Shown: positions 25,794 to 35,130 of the stretch, piece after piece | How the letters are laid out: every line of letters starts with the position of its first letter | How positions within the stretch are numbered: the first letter of the stretch is position 1 | Source: Nocardia miyunensis NBRC 108239 | Lineage (GTDB): Bacteria; Actinomycetota; Actinomycetes; Mycobacteriales; Mycobacteriaceae | DNA: 64,000 bases | Reading direction: 5' to 3' | Assembly (NCBI RefSeq): GCF_001613065.1 | Contig: NZ_BDBQ01000070.1 | Location: 31,243-95,242 of the forward strand | The notes under the pieces: model-generated | What the model was told of the DNA's origin: nothing | What the model saw: the letters and a program-made list of their open reading frames with translations, nothing else | Databases searched by the model: none | Position numbers and translations under genes: made by a program

Positions 25794-27092
25794 CTATGCG
25801 GGGGTGAGCCGGGTCGGCAGGCTGGTGGGGCCGCGCAGGGAGCTGTTGGTGGACCATGTCGTGGGTCCGGCGGGTGAGATGCGTGAGACGCGCTGGACCA
25901 GTTCGCGGAGCACTGCTTGGGCTTCCATGCGGGCGAGCGGGGCTCCCAGGCACATGTGTGGTCCGTATCCGAACGCGATGTGCGCGCGGGGGTTTCGGTC
26001 CGCTCGGTATTCGTCGGGGGCTTCGAAGGCGTGGGGGTCGCGGTTGGCCGCGCCGAAGGACAGCAGCACCCGCGAACCCGAGGGGATGGTGACATCACCG
26101 ACCTGGTAGTCGGCGCGGGTGTAGCGGTAGAGGTTCTGCAGTGGGCTGGTGAACCGCAGGTGTTCCTCGATGGCGACCGGAATCAGATCGGGGTCGGCGC
26201 GGATGAGGTCGTATTGGTCGGGGTTCTGCGCGAGGGTGTGGAACATCCCGCCGAGCAGGTTGGTGGTGGTTTCGTTGCCTGCGATGAGCAGGAGCATCGC
26301 GACGTGGAACAGGTCGTCGTCGGTGAGGGTACCTTCGGTGTTGTATTCCAGTAGTCGTCCCAGCACGGTGTCCGAGCCCTTGAGGTGGCCGGTTGTGAGT
26401 TGGTTCAGCAGGTAGCGGCGCAACGCCAGGACCGCGCGGATCGACCGGGCGGTGTTGCCGATTCCCGAGGGGGTGAGTGAGAAGTTGATGATTTGTACGC
26501 AGCCTTCGGACCAGCGTCGGAAGTCGGCGATGTCGGTGTCGGGGACGCCGAGGATGCCCGCGATGAGTCGGAGGGGCAGGGGTATCGCGAGTCGCTGGAC
26601 GACGTCGGAGCCGGGCTCGGCGAGCAGGTCGGTCACGCAATCGGTGGCGAGTTTGTCAGCAATGGTGCTCCAGTTGTCCAGTGCGCCTTTGGTGAATCCG
26701 GGCTGGACTTGTTTGCGTAGCCGCACGTGCTGGTCACCGTCGGTGAGTACGACCACGTCGCCGGCCATCCGTATCCGTGTCACGCCCTGGGTGCTGGTGA
26801 TCTTCTCGGTATCGCGTAGCGCGGAGCGGACATCGGCGTTGCGGCTCAGGATCCAGGTGGCGCGGGCGGGGTTGTAGTGGACCCGTCCGCCTTGGTGTAG
26901 TTCTCGATAGGCGGCGAAGGGGTCGGCCGCGGTCGCCGGGTCGAGCGGGTCGTAGTCGGTGTTGATCGCGCCGGTCCACCCGCGCACGCCACGCCGCCGG
27001 GTCCGGACGGCACCGGCGAGATTCATTTGCACGGCCGAGACCAGTGGTTTCATCGCCGAGGCCGCGCCTCGGGCGTGGTGAACAATTGTCAT
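25794..27092 (-). CDS. cytochrome P450
   Basis: Start chosen at ATG 27092 (MTIVHH); the 93 codons upstream are Arg/Ser-rich and unlike P450s. ATG at 27053 or 27026 are alternatives. The 432-residue product has an N-terminal Arg-rich extension before INTDYDPLDP, I-helix LLLIAGNETTTN, ExxR region EEHLRFTSP and the heme loop FGYGPHMCLGAPLAR with its Cys. It is a soluble class I-type enzyme that depends on an external ferredoxin. Upstream lies a possible group II intron scar. Substrate unknown. Confidence 0.88.
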   Translation of the reverse strand: MTIVHHARGAASAMKPLVSAVQMNLAGAVRTRRRGVRGWTGAINTDYDPLDPATAADPFAAYRELHQGGRVHYNPARATWILSRNADVRSALRDTEKITSTQGVTRIRMAGDVVVLTDGDQHVRLRKQVQPGFTKGALDNWSTIADKLATDCVTDLLAEPGSDVVQRLAIPLPLRLIAGILGVPDTDIADFRRWSEGCVQIINFSLTPSGIGNTARSIRAVLALRRYLLNQLTTGHLKGSDTVLGRLLEYNTEGTLTDDDLFHVAMLLLIAGNETTTNLLGGMFHTLAQNPDQYDLIRADPDLIPVAIEEHLRFTSPLQNLYRYTRADYQVGDVTIPSGSRVLLSFGAANRDPHAFEAPDEYRADRNPRAHIAFGYGPHMCLGAPLARMEAQAVLRELVQRVSRISPAGPTTWSTNSSLRGPTSLPTRLTPA

Positions 27093-27181
27093 GGCCGAAT
27101 AACTTTTCCGTGAGAGTGACCGAACGCGCCGGGCGGATTCGGTTGATCGATGTGATCGCGCGTGCGTACTCAGCGGTCTTC

Positions 27182-27295
27182 GTGCGGGGCTGGCAGTGCC
27201 TTGCGTGGTGGGTGAAAGTCCTTGTAGGACATCGGAACTCCCTAACATGAACCGGGCCGAGGCGGCAATGCGTGCAGTCGGCGTCGAGACGGCCA
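27182..27295 (+). other. possible group II intron 5'-domain remnant
   Basis: The plus strand begins GTGCGGGGC, like the GUGYG start of group II introns, and contains GTGGTGGGTGAAAGTCC followed by TTGTAGGA and a CAATGCGTGCAG segment. These resemble domain I of actinobacterial group II introns. No reverse transcriptase frame or domain V hairpin follows, so at most a truncated scar remains. The call rests on remembered motif shape only. Confidence 0.3.
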
Positions 27296-28076
27296 CCGCC
27301 GGGTGAGTGCCCGCTGGCATGCCTTGATGCCGACGTCGCCCGGCCCGGCCGATCACAGCCCGCCACGCCACTCACTTCAGATGACACGGTCCTGCTCCGT
27401 CAACGATCTGGCGCCAACTCGCAATGCGCCCGGCACGACACCCGCGCAATCGATTCGCACACACCCCCACTGACCAGCCTGTATGTGAGTAATCAGCCGA
27501 CGGACACTCGCACGGTGACAAACATCGGGTTCGAGCTGGGCGTGACGAACGGCGGTCCGGATCTCCAGGGTCGCCGCTGCCGAGGTCGCATTCGGCTGGC
27601 ACCTCTCACTGCTGCCGATGGGCAGGCGACTCGTATCATCGCGCACTGCGGGAACCTGACGCCATCAATGTGTTTTTCCTTGTCTCGAGAGAACCGCGAG
27701 GTTTTGTCAGCCATTGGTCCCCAGGTCGGGGGGCGGGCGTGAGAGACGGGTAACCGGTTAGGTCACCGGGGAGATTTCAACTTCCGGTCGGGCGATTGAC
27801 CAGTCCGATCAGGGCCGGTCACGCTGGCTCCCATGTCACCGCCGACCCGGTCCGGATTGCGTACCGCCGCGGGATGCCGACCCTCGACCGGCCCCGTCCC
27901 GGCTGTCGGCCGACGTGCCCGGTTCGCGACCGGCTGTCCACGACAGCAACTGCGCACGGGTGTCGGAGCGGCTGCCGGAAGTGGTGTGCGGCCGAGTCGC
28001 GAGGTAGTCGTGGACCCGGTGAGTGCGTTGATGCTCGGCGGCTCGGTCGTCGGCGCGAGCGCAAGCGGGTAGATCG
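27296..28076. other. long intergenic region upstream of the mce operon
   Basis: No yrbE or other gene is recognisable. It holds the second copy of the ~62-bp imperfect repeat (27674-27736) and, at 27751-27760, the perfect palindrome TAACCGGTTA, a plausible operator for the TetR regulator encoded after the operon. Small open frames near 27830-28072 have no recognisable product. Confidence 0.45.
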
Positions 28077-29414
28077 ATGTCGATCGCATTCGAATCCGAC
28101 GGCAAGATGTTGTCGAATGCGCGCTTGTTTCTGCGGGGCGTCGGTGTGCTGGCGGTGATCGCGATCGCCTTGGCCGCAGTGTTGGCCAAGTTCGAGGGCG
28201 TGTTCGAGCACAGTGTGCGGGTGACCGCCGAGCTGGTCGATGTCGGGGATGGTCTGCCGCCGAAGGCGGATGTGAAGTACCGCGGTGTGCTGGTCGGCCG
28301 CGTTGGATCGGTGAGTGCCCCGGTCGGCGGCGGCTCGAACATGGTGTGGATCGACCTGGATCCCGGGTATGTGTCCGCGATACCGGATACGGTGACCGCA
28401 CGAGTGGTACCCAGCAACGCGTTCGCGGTGCCGTCGGTGCAGTTGGTCTACAACGGTCCCGGCGCCCCGTTGAGTGCGGGGGCGCATATCGGCCAGGATC
28501 GCAGCTTGGCGACGGTGCAGTTGCAGACCTCGTTGACGGCGCTGGCCCGGATCGCGGGCGCGGCGGGGCGGTCCGGATCGGATCCCGCGCTGGGAATCCT
28601 GGCGGTTGTCGAGCGCGCGACCTCGGGGGAGGAAACGGAGGCCCTACAGGCCGGCGCGAATCTGTCTCGCATCGCTCGAACACTCAATGCTCAGATGGCG
28701 CCTGACGGAACCGGTTCCACGCTCGATGCGTTGTCGCGGGCGCTCACGGGTCTGCGGGCGTCGTCACCGGATCTGCTCGGCGCGGTGCACAACGCGATCG
28801 GCCCGATGCAGGTGCTGGCCGAGCGCAAGGACCAGCTGAGGGCTCTGCTGAGCGGTGGGTTGACCACGTCGTCCACGGTGGCCACGGCGTTGGACGACAA
28901 CACCACGAAGATCACCGGTATCACCGCGAATATTTCCCCGGCATTGGCGGTAATCGCCGATGGCAGTAGCCATTTCACCCAGATGGAGCTGTCGCTGCAG
29001 AGGCTGGTCGGGCCCTTCGCCGGTGCCTGGGATCCCAAGACGCAGAACCTTACGGCCAAGGCGATCATCGAATTGACGCCACACCGGCAGTACACGCGCG
29101 CGGATTGCCCGCGGTACGGGGCGCTGGCCGGGCCCAGCTGCGCGACCGCACCGGCCGGTGCGCCCAAGATCATCGGGCCGCAGGCGGGTGCCTCGTCGGA
29201 AGATCTGAGCCTGATCGGCGGGAACGTCGGCCAGGTCGGCAGCAGCCAGGAACAGCAGAAGATCGCCGCACTTCTCGGAGGTGTCCCCAATCCGGCCGCG
29301 GACCTGCTGTTCGGCCCGCTGCTGCGTGGCTCCGACGCGACTGTCGTCCCCGCACCGGGCGCACCTGTCCCCGCGGCCCCGGGCGGCCCGACACCGAAGG
29401 AGGTGCCGCGGTGA
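28077..29414 (+). CDS. mceA: MCE-family protein A
   Basis: A 445-residue protein with one N-terminal membrane anchor (about residues 18-38) and the MlaD/MCE domain at about 40-130 (VTAELVDVGDGLPP, DVKYRGVLVGRV), then the long alpha-helical Mce region and a Pro/Ala-rich C-terminal tail. Mce proteins form a periplasmic tube that carries lipids or sterols to a YrbE permease. First of six genes; its stop overlaps the next start. No yrbEA/yrbEB precedes it, which is unusual. The ribosome binding site is weak. Confidence 0.88.
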   Translation: MSIAFESDGKMLSNARLFLRGVGVLAVIAIALAAVLAKFEGVFEHSVRVTAELVDVGDGLPPKADVKYRGVLVGRVGSVSAPVGGGSNMVWIDLDPGYVSAIPDTVTARVVPSNAFAVPSVQLVYNGPGAPLSAGAHIGQDRSLATVQLQTSLTALARIAGAAGRSGSDPALGILAVVERATSGEETEALQAGANLSRIARTLNAQMAPDGTGSTLDALSRALTGLRASSPDLLGAVHNAIGPMQVLAERKDQLRALLSGGLTTSSTVATALDDNTTKITGITANISPALAVIADGSSHFTQMELSLQRLVGPFAGAWDPKTQNLTAKAIIELTPHRQYTRADCPRYGALAGPSCATAPAGAPKIIGPQAGASSEDLSLIGGNVGQVGSSQEQQKIAALLGGVPNPAADLLFGPLLRGSDATVVPAPGAPVPAAPGGPTPKEVPR

Positions 29415-30448
29415 GTTATCGCAAACCCTTGGCATGGCTGATCGTGTTCCTGGCGGCCTGCGTGGCGGCGACGTGGACGATATATGTCACGCTCGCACGC
29501 AGTGTCAGCGGGCAGACCGACACGTATTCGGCGATTTTCACCGACGTGTCGGGTCTGCACGCCGGTGACGACGTGCGCATGGCGGGCGTGCGAGTGGGCC
29601 GGGTCACCACGGTCGACCTCGACGGGATCCACGCGAAGGTGACTTTCGCGATCCAGCACCGGCAAAAGGTGTACGGGAATACCGCGGCCTCGATCACCTA
29701 CCAGAACCTCATCGGGCAGCGGTATGTCGGACTGTCACTGCGTGCGTTCGGCGACCCGCGCGTAGTGCGGCCCGGCGGGCAGATCCCCCTGGCTCATACC
29801 GAGCCCTCGTTCGATATCTCCAAGCTGCTCAACGGTTTCGAACCACTGTTCAGCACGCTGGATCCGCGGCAGGTCGACAACATCAGCAACGCACTGGTGC
29901 GGGCGTTGCAGGGCGACAACGGCGCGATCACCACCCTGATCACCGAAACCGCCTCGCTGACACAGGCATTCGCGGGTCCCGATCAGATACTCGGCCAGGT
30001 CATCACCAACCTCAGCGCGGTGCTGGCCGAGCTGGCGCAGCAGAGCGGCAACCTGGCCACGGTCATGCAGCAGACCCGCAGAATCTTCGACGGCTTGGCC
30101 CAGAACCGCGACGCGTTGTTCGGGCAGGTCGAATCGCTGTCCGGGGTACTGGGACGGGCCTCGCAGACCGTGGCGGGCGCCGCGCCGGCGATGAACCAGT
30201 TCCTCGACCGCCGGCCCGGATTCGCCCAGCACTTCATCGACAACCAGCGCAAGTTCGCCTACCTCGGATACAACCTGCCGCTGCTGATGAAATCCCTGGC
30301 CCGCATCACCGACAACGGCGCGTATCTCAACGCGTACGTGTGCAACGTGACCGCGAGCATCATTCCCGGCATGGACCCGCTGATCGCCACCATTCTCGGC
30401 GCCACAACACCGAGTCATCGGCCCGAATACTCCCCGATCTGCAGGTAG
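29411..30448 (+). CDS. mceB: MCE-family protein B
   Basis: Start GTG 29411 overlaps the stop of the first gene (GTGA), giving 345 residues; longer upstream frames run through that gene. A membrane anchor at residues 7-27 is followed by the MCE domain (YSAIFTDVSGLHAGDDVRMA, GVRVGRVTTVDL) and the Mce helical region, with a Cys pair near the C-terminus (YVCNVTA, SPICR) common in MceB proteins. Second subunit of the hexameric lipid channel. Confidence 0.9.
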   Translation: MSYRKPLAWLIVFLAACVAATWTIYVTLARSVSGQTDTYSAIFTDVSGLHAGDDVRMAGVRVGRVTTVDLDGIHAKVTFAIQHRQKVYGNTAASITYQNLIGQRYVGLSLRAFGDPRVVRPGGQIPLAHTEPSFDISKLLNGFEPLFSTLDPRQVDNISNALVRALQGDNGAITTLITETASLTQAFAGPDQILGQVITNLSAVLAELAQQSGNLATVMQQTRRIFDGLAQNRDALFGQVESLSGVLGRASQTVAGAAPAMNQFLDRRPGFAQHFIDNQRKFAYLGYNLPLLMKSLARITDNGAYLNAYVCNVTASIIPGMDPLIATILGATTPSHRPEYSPICR

Positions 30449-30460
30449 AGGAACCAGACG

Positions 30461-31513
30461 ATGATCACACGATGGACACGGGGCTGGCGGCGGATGCGCG
30501 CGCGTCCGCTTGCCGAGCACAGCAAGGCCGGTATCGGCATGGTCGCGGTGACGGCGCTGGCCGTCGTGACCGGTGTCACCGTCTTCGTCCATTCGCTGCA
30601 CGCTGGACAGGACGAATACCAGGCGGACTTCGCCCAGGCCGCCGGGGTCGAAGCGGGCAACGCGGTCACCCTCGCCGGTATCGAGGTCGGCACGGTCACC
30701 GGAACTCGCCTGGCCACCGATCACGTGGTGGTGACGATGAAACTGCGCCACGGGCTGCCGCTGGGCACCGGAACCCACGCGGCGATCAAACTCACCACGC
30801 TGCTGGGCTCCCGTTATGTCGAGCTGCAACCCGCGGGCGCGGGCCATCTGGCCGGCAATCGGATCCCGCTGGCCGGCACCCAGGTGCCCTATGACCTGCA
30901 AAGCGCCTTGCAGGACGCCACTACCACCTTCGGCTCGATCGACGCGGACCGGATCGCGCAGACGATGACCGCGCTCAGTGACCAGTTACAGGGAACCCCT
31001 GCCGCGATTCCCCAGGTGCTGACGAACATGCGGTCCCTGGCCACGATCATCGCCGATCGCCGCAACCAGATCGGCGCATTGCTGACCAGCACCGATCAGG
31101 TGACCACGACGCTGCGCAACCAGCAGGGCGAATTGGGTGCCATGATCGGCCAGGGGCGAAATGTCCTGCAGCAGATCATCTCCCGGCAACACGCGATAGA
31201 GAGGCTGCTGAGTGCCACCACCACCCTGGTGCATCAGCTCGAACCGATCGCCGCGGGCGATCAACCCGAGATCCAGCAGTTGCTGGACAACCTGACCACG
31301 ATGACCTCGATGCTCGCCGGACGCGACGACCTGCTGCGCAATATCCTGCAGATCCTGCCGGTGCCGTGGCGGCTGTTCGCCAATGCCCTGGGCAATGGCC
31401 AGGAACTGGTCGGCAACGGCCCCGACGGCGCCTTCATCGACTCGTTCATGTGTGCGCTGAGCGCATATGCGAAACAACTCAACCGGGCTCCCTACTTCAA
31501 GGACTGCAAATGA
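30461..31513 (+). CDS. mceC: MCE-family protein C
   Basis: A 350-residue protein with a basic N-terminus (TRGWRRMRARP), a membrane anchor at about 24-44, the MCE domain (YQADFAQAAGVEAGNAVTLA, GIEVGTVTG) and a long helical part rich in Gln and Leu. C-terminal Cys residues match the MceC pattern. It starts 12 bp after the B gene; its stop overlaps the D start by ATGA. Confidence 0.9.
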   Translation: MITRWTRGWRRMRARPLAEHSKAGIGMVAVTALAVVTGVTVFVHSLHAGQDEYQADFAQAAGVEAGNAVTLAGIEVGTVTGTRLATDHVVVTMKLRHGLPLGTGTHAAIKLTTLLGSRYVELQPAGAGHLAGNRIPLAGTQVPYDLQSALQDATTTFGSIDADRIAQTMTALSDQLQGTPAAIPQVLTNMRSLATIIADRRNQIGALLTSTDQVTTTLRNQQGELGAMIGQGRNVLQQIISRQHAIERLLSATTTLVHQLEPIAAGDQPEIQQLLDNLTTMTSMLAGRDDLLRNILQILPVPWRLFANALGNGQELVGNGPDGAFIDSFMCALSAYAKQLNRAPYFKDCK

Positions 31514-32625
31514 GAGCGGTTGTCCGTGCACTGAAGCTGGCCCTGGTCACCGCCGCGGTCGTGCTGGCCGCCGAATGTTCCAGCGCACCAGTGGGCGCAC
31601 TCACCAGCACATCGAACACGATCACCGCCCAGTTCCAAAGCACGAACGGCCTGTACGTCGGCAACTCGGTCTCGGTGCTGGGCATGCGGATCGGCAAGGT
31701 CGTGGCCATCCACCCCCACGCGACGTATTCCGACGTGACCTTGAATGTCGACAAGTGGGTCAAGATCCCGCGCAACGCGCAGGCGGTCACCGTGTCGACC
31801 TCGGTTCTGACCGACCGGCACATCGAACTGACGCCCGCCTACCGCGACGGCCCGACCCTGCCCGACCAGTCCGTCATCAGCCTCGACCACACCCGCACCC
31901 CGGTGGAATTCGACAGCCTGATGGCGATGGCGGACAAACTGTCCAAAGCGCTGGGCGCCCCAGGCCAGGGCACCGGACCGGTGGCCGGGCTCCTGGATAC
32001 CGGATCCCAGATCGCCGCCGGTAACGGCAACAACCTGCGCCAGGCGATGAGCGAGTTGTCCCGCGCGCTGCAACTGGGCCCCGACAACGGCGCCGCGACC
32101 CGCCAGGCCATCACCACCGTCACCGGGAATCTCGACGCCCTCACCGCCGCCGCGGCCCACAATGACCAAGCGCTGCGCGAATTCGGTTCCGGCATAGGCA
32201 CACTCAGCGAGATCCTCGCCGATCAGAATCTGGGCGCGGGCAGTACCGGCGCCCAGCTCAACCAGATCATCATCGCGGTGACCGATCTGCTGCAACGCAA
32301 CCGCGGCAACCTGCAACATCTCACGACCAATGCGAACACACTCACGACGTCGCTGGCGGACTACAACGACAACATCGCCGAGTTTCTGGACACCTTCCCC
32401 CTGGTCGCCGACAACGCCTACAACGCCATCGATCAGAAGATCGGCGCTCTGCGCGCCACCATCAGCCTCGACAGATTCTTCCTGGACGGTCAGATGCTCA
32501 AGGAAGCCTGCAATCTGCTGGCCCTGAAAGACCTCGGCTGCGCCACCGGTACCCCCCGCGACATGGGACCGGATTTCGGTATCGGCCACATGCTCTCGGC
32601 GATCGCCGGAGTACCCCCGAAATAA
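31510..32625 (+). CDS. mceD: MCE-family protein D
   Basis: Start ATG 31510 overlaps the C stop. The 371-residue product has a short basic N-terminus and a hydrophobic segment ending VLAAECSSAP, close to a lipobox but with Glu before the Cys, so it may be a signal peptide or an atypical lipoprotein. The MCE domain follows (ITAQFQSTNGLYVGNSVSVL, GMRIGKVVAI), then the helical region and C-terminal Cys residues (ACNLL, DLGCAT). It lacks the long Pro-rich tail common in MceD. Fourth subunit of the lipid channel. Confidence 0.85.
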   Translation: MRAVVRALKLALVTAAVVLAAECSSAPVGALTSTSNTITAQFQSTNGLYVGNSVSVLGMRIGKVVAIHPHATYSDVTLNVDKWVKIPRNAQAVTVSTSVLTDRHIELTPAYRDGPTLPDQSVISLDHTRTPVEFDSLMAMADKLSKALGAPGQGTGPVAGLLDTGSQIAAGNGNNLRQAMSELSRALQLGPDNGAATRQAITTVTGNLDALTAAAAHNDQALREFGSGIGTLSEILADQNLGAGSTGAQLNQIIIAVTDLLQRNRGNLQHLTTNANTLTTSLADYNDNIAEFLDTFPLVADNAYNAIDQKIGALRATISLDRFFLDGQMLKEACNLLALKDLGCATGTPRDMGPDFGIGHMLSAIAGVPPK

Positions 32626-32650
32626 CAGCGACACCGAGGAGAGGACGAGG

Positions 32651-33775
32651 ATGCGACGACGAGTGCCACCACGCCGACGCTTGTGCGCTGTGGCCGCCGC
32701 GGTGACCGTCTCGACCACGGCATGGGCCGCCGGCGGCTGCTCGGCCAGCCTGGACACACTGCCGCTACCGGCGCCGTCGGTGGGCAGCGACAGCTACTCG
32801 CTCACGGCCACCTTCGACAACGCGCTGAATCTGCCGGTCAAGGCGAAGGTCCGGCTCGACGGCGCCGATGTCGGTGAGGTCGCCTCGATGCAGGCCGACA
32901 ACTACACCGCGGTGATATCGATGCGCATCGAATCCGGTGTGCGGATACCGGCGGGCAGCACCGCCGAACTCCGCTCGGCCACCCCGCTGGGCGACGTATT
33001 CGTCCAGCTGGCCCCGCCCGCGCACCCGAACCCGGCCGCCCCCGACCTCGGCGACGGGGCGAACATCCCGTTGCCGTCGACCTCGGCCGCGGCCACGATC
33101 GAGGAATTGCTCACCCGGGCCTCGCTGCTCGTCAGCGGCGGCGCGATCGAGAACCTGACTCGGCTGGCCAACAACCTCGGCCGAGCCGTCGGCGGGCGCG
33201 GCGACCGCCTCGCCGACATGATCCAGCAGACAACACAACTGGTGAACAACCTCGCCGCCCGCAGCAACAGCATCCGCGATGTGCTGGCCACCACCGCGAA
33301 CCTCAGCGCCACCTTGGCCGCGCAACGCCCCGGCCTCGGCGACGCGGTCGCCGCGGCTGGGCCCGCGCTGCAGGTGATCGGCGAGAACACCCAGAACATC
33401 GTCGACCTCATCGGACAGGTCAACCGGATCTCCCAGCAGCTGTCACATTTCCCCTCGGTCAACGGCACCAACGACGGCAGCCTGATCAGTTCGGTGAACA
33501 AACTCGCCGCCGGCCTGAACACCGCCGCGACCAACCCGAACGTCGACCTCAACGGCCTCAACAGCATCCTGCCGATCATCGTGAAAGTCACCGACGCCTC
33601 CTCGGCCCATGTCGATGTCGATGTCGCCAAACTCGCCCTCGGCGCGGCACCCGACCCGAACACCCCCGCCGACCCCGGCGCCAAGACCCCCGACCTCACC
33701 GACTGGGTGAACTTCGTCGGATCCCTCGAATACACCCTCGACCGCGTCAACGACCACATCAGGACGCACCGATGA
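32651..33775 (+). CDS. mceE: MCE-family lipoprotein E
   Basis: A 374-residue product whose Arg-rich start is followed by a signal segment ending AAGGCSAS, with a Cys in lipobox position and then LDTLPLPAP, as in the LprK/MceE lipoproteins of mycobacterial mce operons. MCE domain: LTATFDNALNLPVKAKVRL and GADVGEVASM. It lies in its usual fifth place, 25 bp after D with GAGGAGAGGA before the ATG, and overlaps the F gene by ATGA. It probably anchors the complex to the membrane. Confidence 0.92.
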   Translation: MRRRVPPRRRLCAVAAAVTVSTTAWAAGGCSASLDTLPLPAPSVGSDSYSLTATFDNALNLPVKAKVRLDGADVGEVASMQADNYTAVISMRIESGVRIPAGSTAELRSATPLGDVFVQLAPPAHPNPAAPDLGDGANIPLPSTSAAATIEELLTRASLLVSGGAIENLTRLANNLGRAVGGRGDRLADMIQQTTQLVNNLAARSNSIRDVLATTANLSATLAAQRPGLGDAVAAAGPALQVIGENTQNIVDLIGQVNRISQQLSHFPSVNGTNDGSLISSVNKLAAGLNTAATNPNVDLNGLNSILPIIVKVTDASSAHVDVDVAKLALGAAPDPNTPADPGAKTPDLTDWVNFVGSLEYTLDRVNDHIRTHR

Positions 33776-35061
33776 CTACCCGCGGCCTCGTGCACACCCT
33801 GCTCGAGCCACCCGCACGAGCGATAGTGGCCACCGTCCACGTCCTGGCCCGCCACCGGCTGCTCACCTCGGTGCTCGGGCTGGCACTGGTCCTGGCCCTC
33901 GGCACCGGATACCTGGTCGTGGGCTCGCTGCAGATCAACCCGCTCCGATCGCAGTATCAGGTCCGGGTCGAACTGGCCGAGTCCGGTGGCCTGCTGGCCG
34001 GCCAGGACGTCGCCCTGCGCGGAATGCCGGTGGGCCGCGTGCAATCGGTACACCTCGAGCCCGACAAGATCGTCGCGATCGTCACCATCGACTCCGATAT
34101 CCACATCCCCGCCAACGGCGATGTCCGAGTCACCTCACTGTCCGCGGCCGGGGAACAATTCCTGGACTTCCTGCCCACCGCAGAGCATGGCCCCTATCTG
34201 TCCAATGGCTCGGTGATCGCCCCCGAGCACACCGCGACCCCGATCCCGATGGCCACCGTGCTCGGCGACGCCAGCGGCACCCTCGATCAGATCGACCCGG
34301 CCAAGATCGCCACCATCGTCCACCAGATCGGCGCCGGCCCCGCCGGACCGGACAAACTCGCCGGCATCCTCAACGGCGGCATGTTCCTGCTCACCACCCT
34401 GGGATCGGTCCTGCCGCAGACGACCACCCTGCTGAACAACAGCAAGACCGTGCTGACCACACTCGGCAACGCCGCACCCACACTGGAATCGACCGCGGCC
34501 AACCTGAACCGCACGACAGCCGGAATCGCCTCGATGACCGGTGGCTACCGCAGCCTGGTCGGCACCGCACCGTCCACCCTCACTGGGATCGATAACGTCA
34601 TCGCCGACAACTCGGCGAGCATGGTGAAGATCCTGGCCAACCTCACCGTCACCGCCCGGATGACGCACGGGCACGCGCCCGCACTCCAGGAATTCTTCTT
34701 CCCCCAGCAACGCACCGGCTCGGTCCTGGATGCCATCAGAACCGGATTCCACGACGGCGGAATCTGGGCCCTGGTCAGCATCTACCCACGCTATGCCTGC
34801 GACTACAACCTGCCACGAGCCGCAGGAAGCGCCCCCGATTCCCCCGAGCCCTACCTCAACGCCCGCTGTGACAACCACAACCCTTCCGTACTGGTCCGCG
34901 GCGCGGACAACGCACCCCGCCCACCCGACGACCACACCGCCACCACACCTCCCGGCGCCGACCCCCGGCAAAAAGCCGACCCCACCCCGACCGGACCACT
35001 CACCATCCCCACCCCCTACGGCGGACCATATGTTCCGAAAATCAGTGTGCCCCAACGGTGA
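33772..35061 (+). CDS. mceF: MCE-family protein F
   Basis: A 429-residue protein with a membrane anchor (about 32-52), the MCE domain (YQVRVELAESGGLLAGQDVA, GMPVGRVQSV), the helical region, and a Pro/Thr-rich C-terminus ending YGGPYVPKISVPQR. Last gene of the operon. The mce-associated (mas) genes often found next are absent; a convergent TetR gene ends 69 bp downstream instead. Confidence 0.9.
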   Translation: MTTRGLVHTLLEPPARAIVATVHVLARHRLLTSVLGLALVLALGTGYLVVGSLQINPLRSQYQVRVELAESGGLLAGQDVALRGMPVGRVQSVHLEPDKIVAIVTIDSDIHIPANGDVRVTSLSAAGEQFLDFLPTAEHGPYLSNGSVIAPEHTATPIPMATVLGDASGTLDQIDPAKIATIVHQIGAGPAGPDKLAGILNGGMFLLTTLGSVLPQTTTLLNNSKTVLTTLGNAAPTLESTAANLNRTTAGIASMTGGYRSLVGTAPSTLTGIDNVIADNSASMVKILANLTVTARMTHGHAPALQEFFFPQQRTGSVLDAIRTGFHDGGIWALVSIYPRYACDYNLPRAAGSAPDSPEPYLNARCDNHNPSVLVRGADNAPRPPDDHTATTPPGADPRQKADPTPTGPLTIPTPYGGPYVPKISVPQR

Positions 35062-35130
35062 TCAACAACCGCGATCGGCACCCCGCACCACACCGAAGTA
35101 CGCAGGGCACACCCAGTTCATGCCAGCAGA

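Noticed and set aside
27833..28072. A 79-codon frame just before mceA as a yrbE remnant
   Set aside because: It lacks the permease helices and the YrbE C-terminal sequence; composition looks non-coding.
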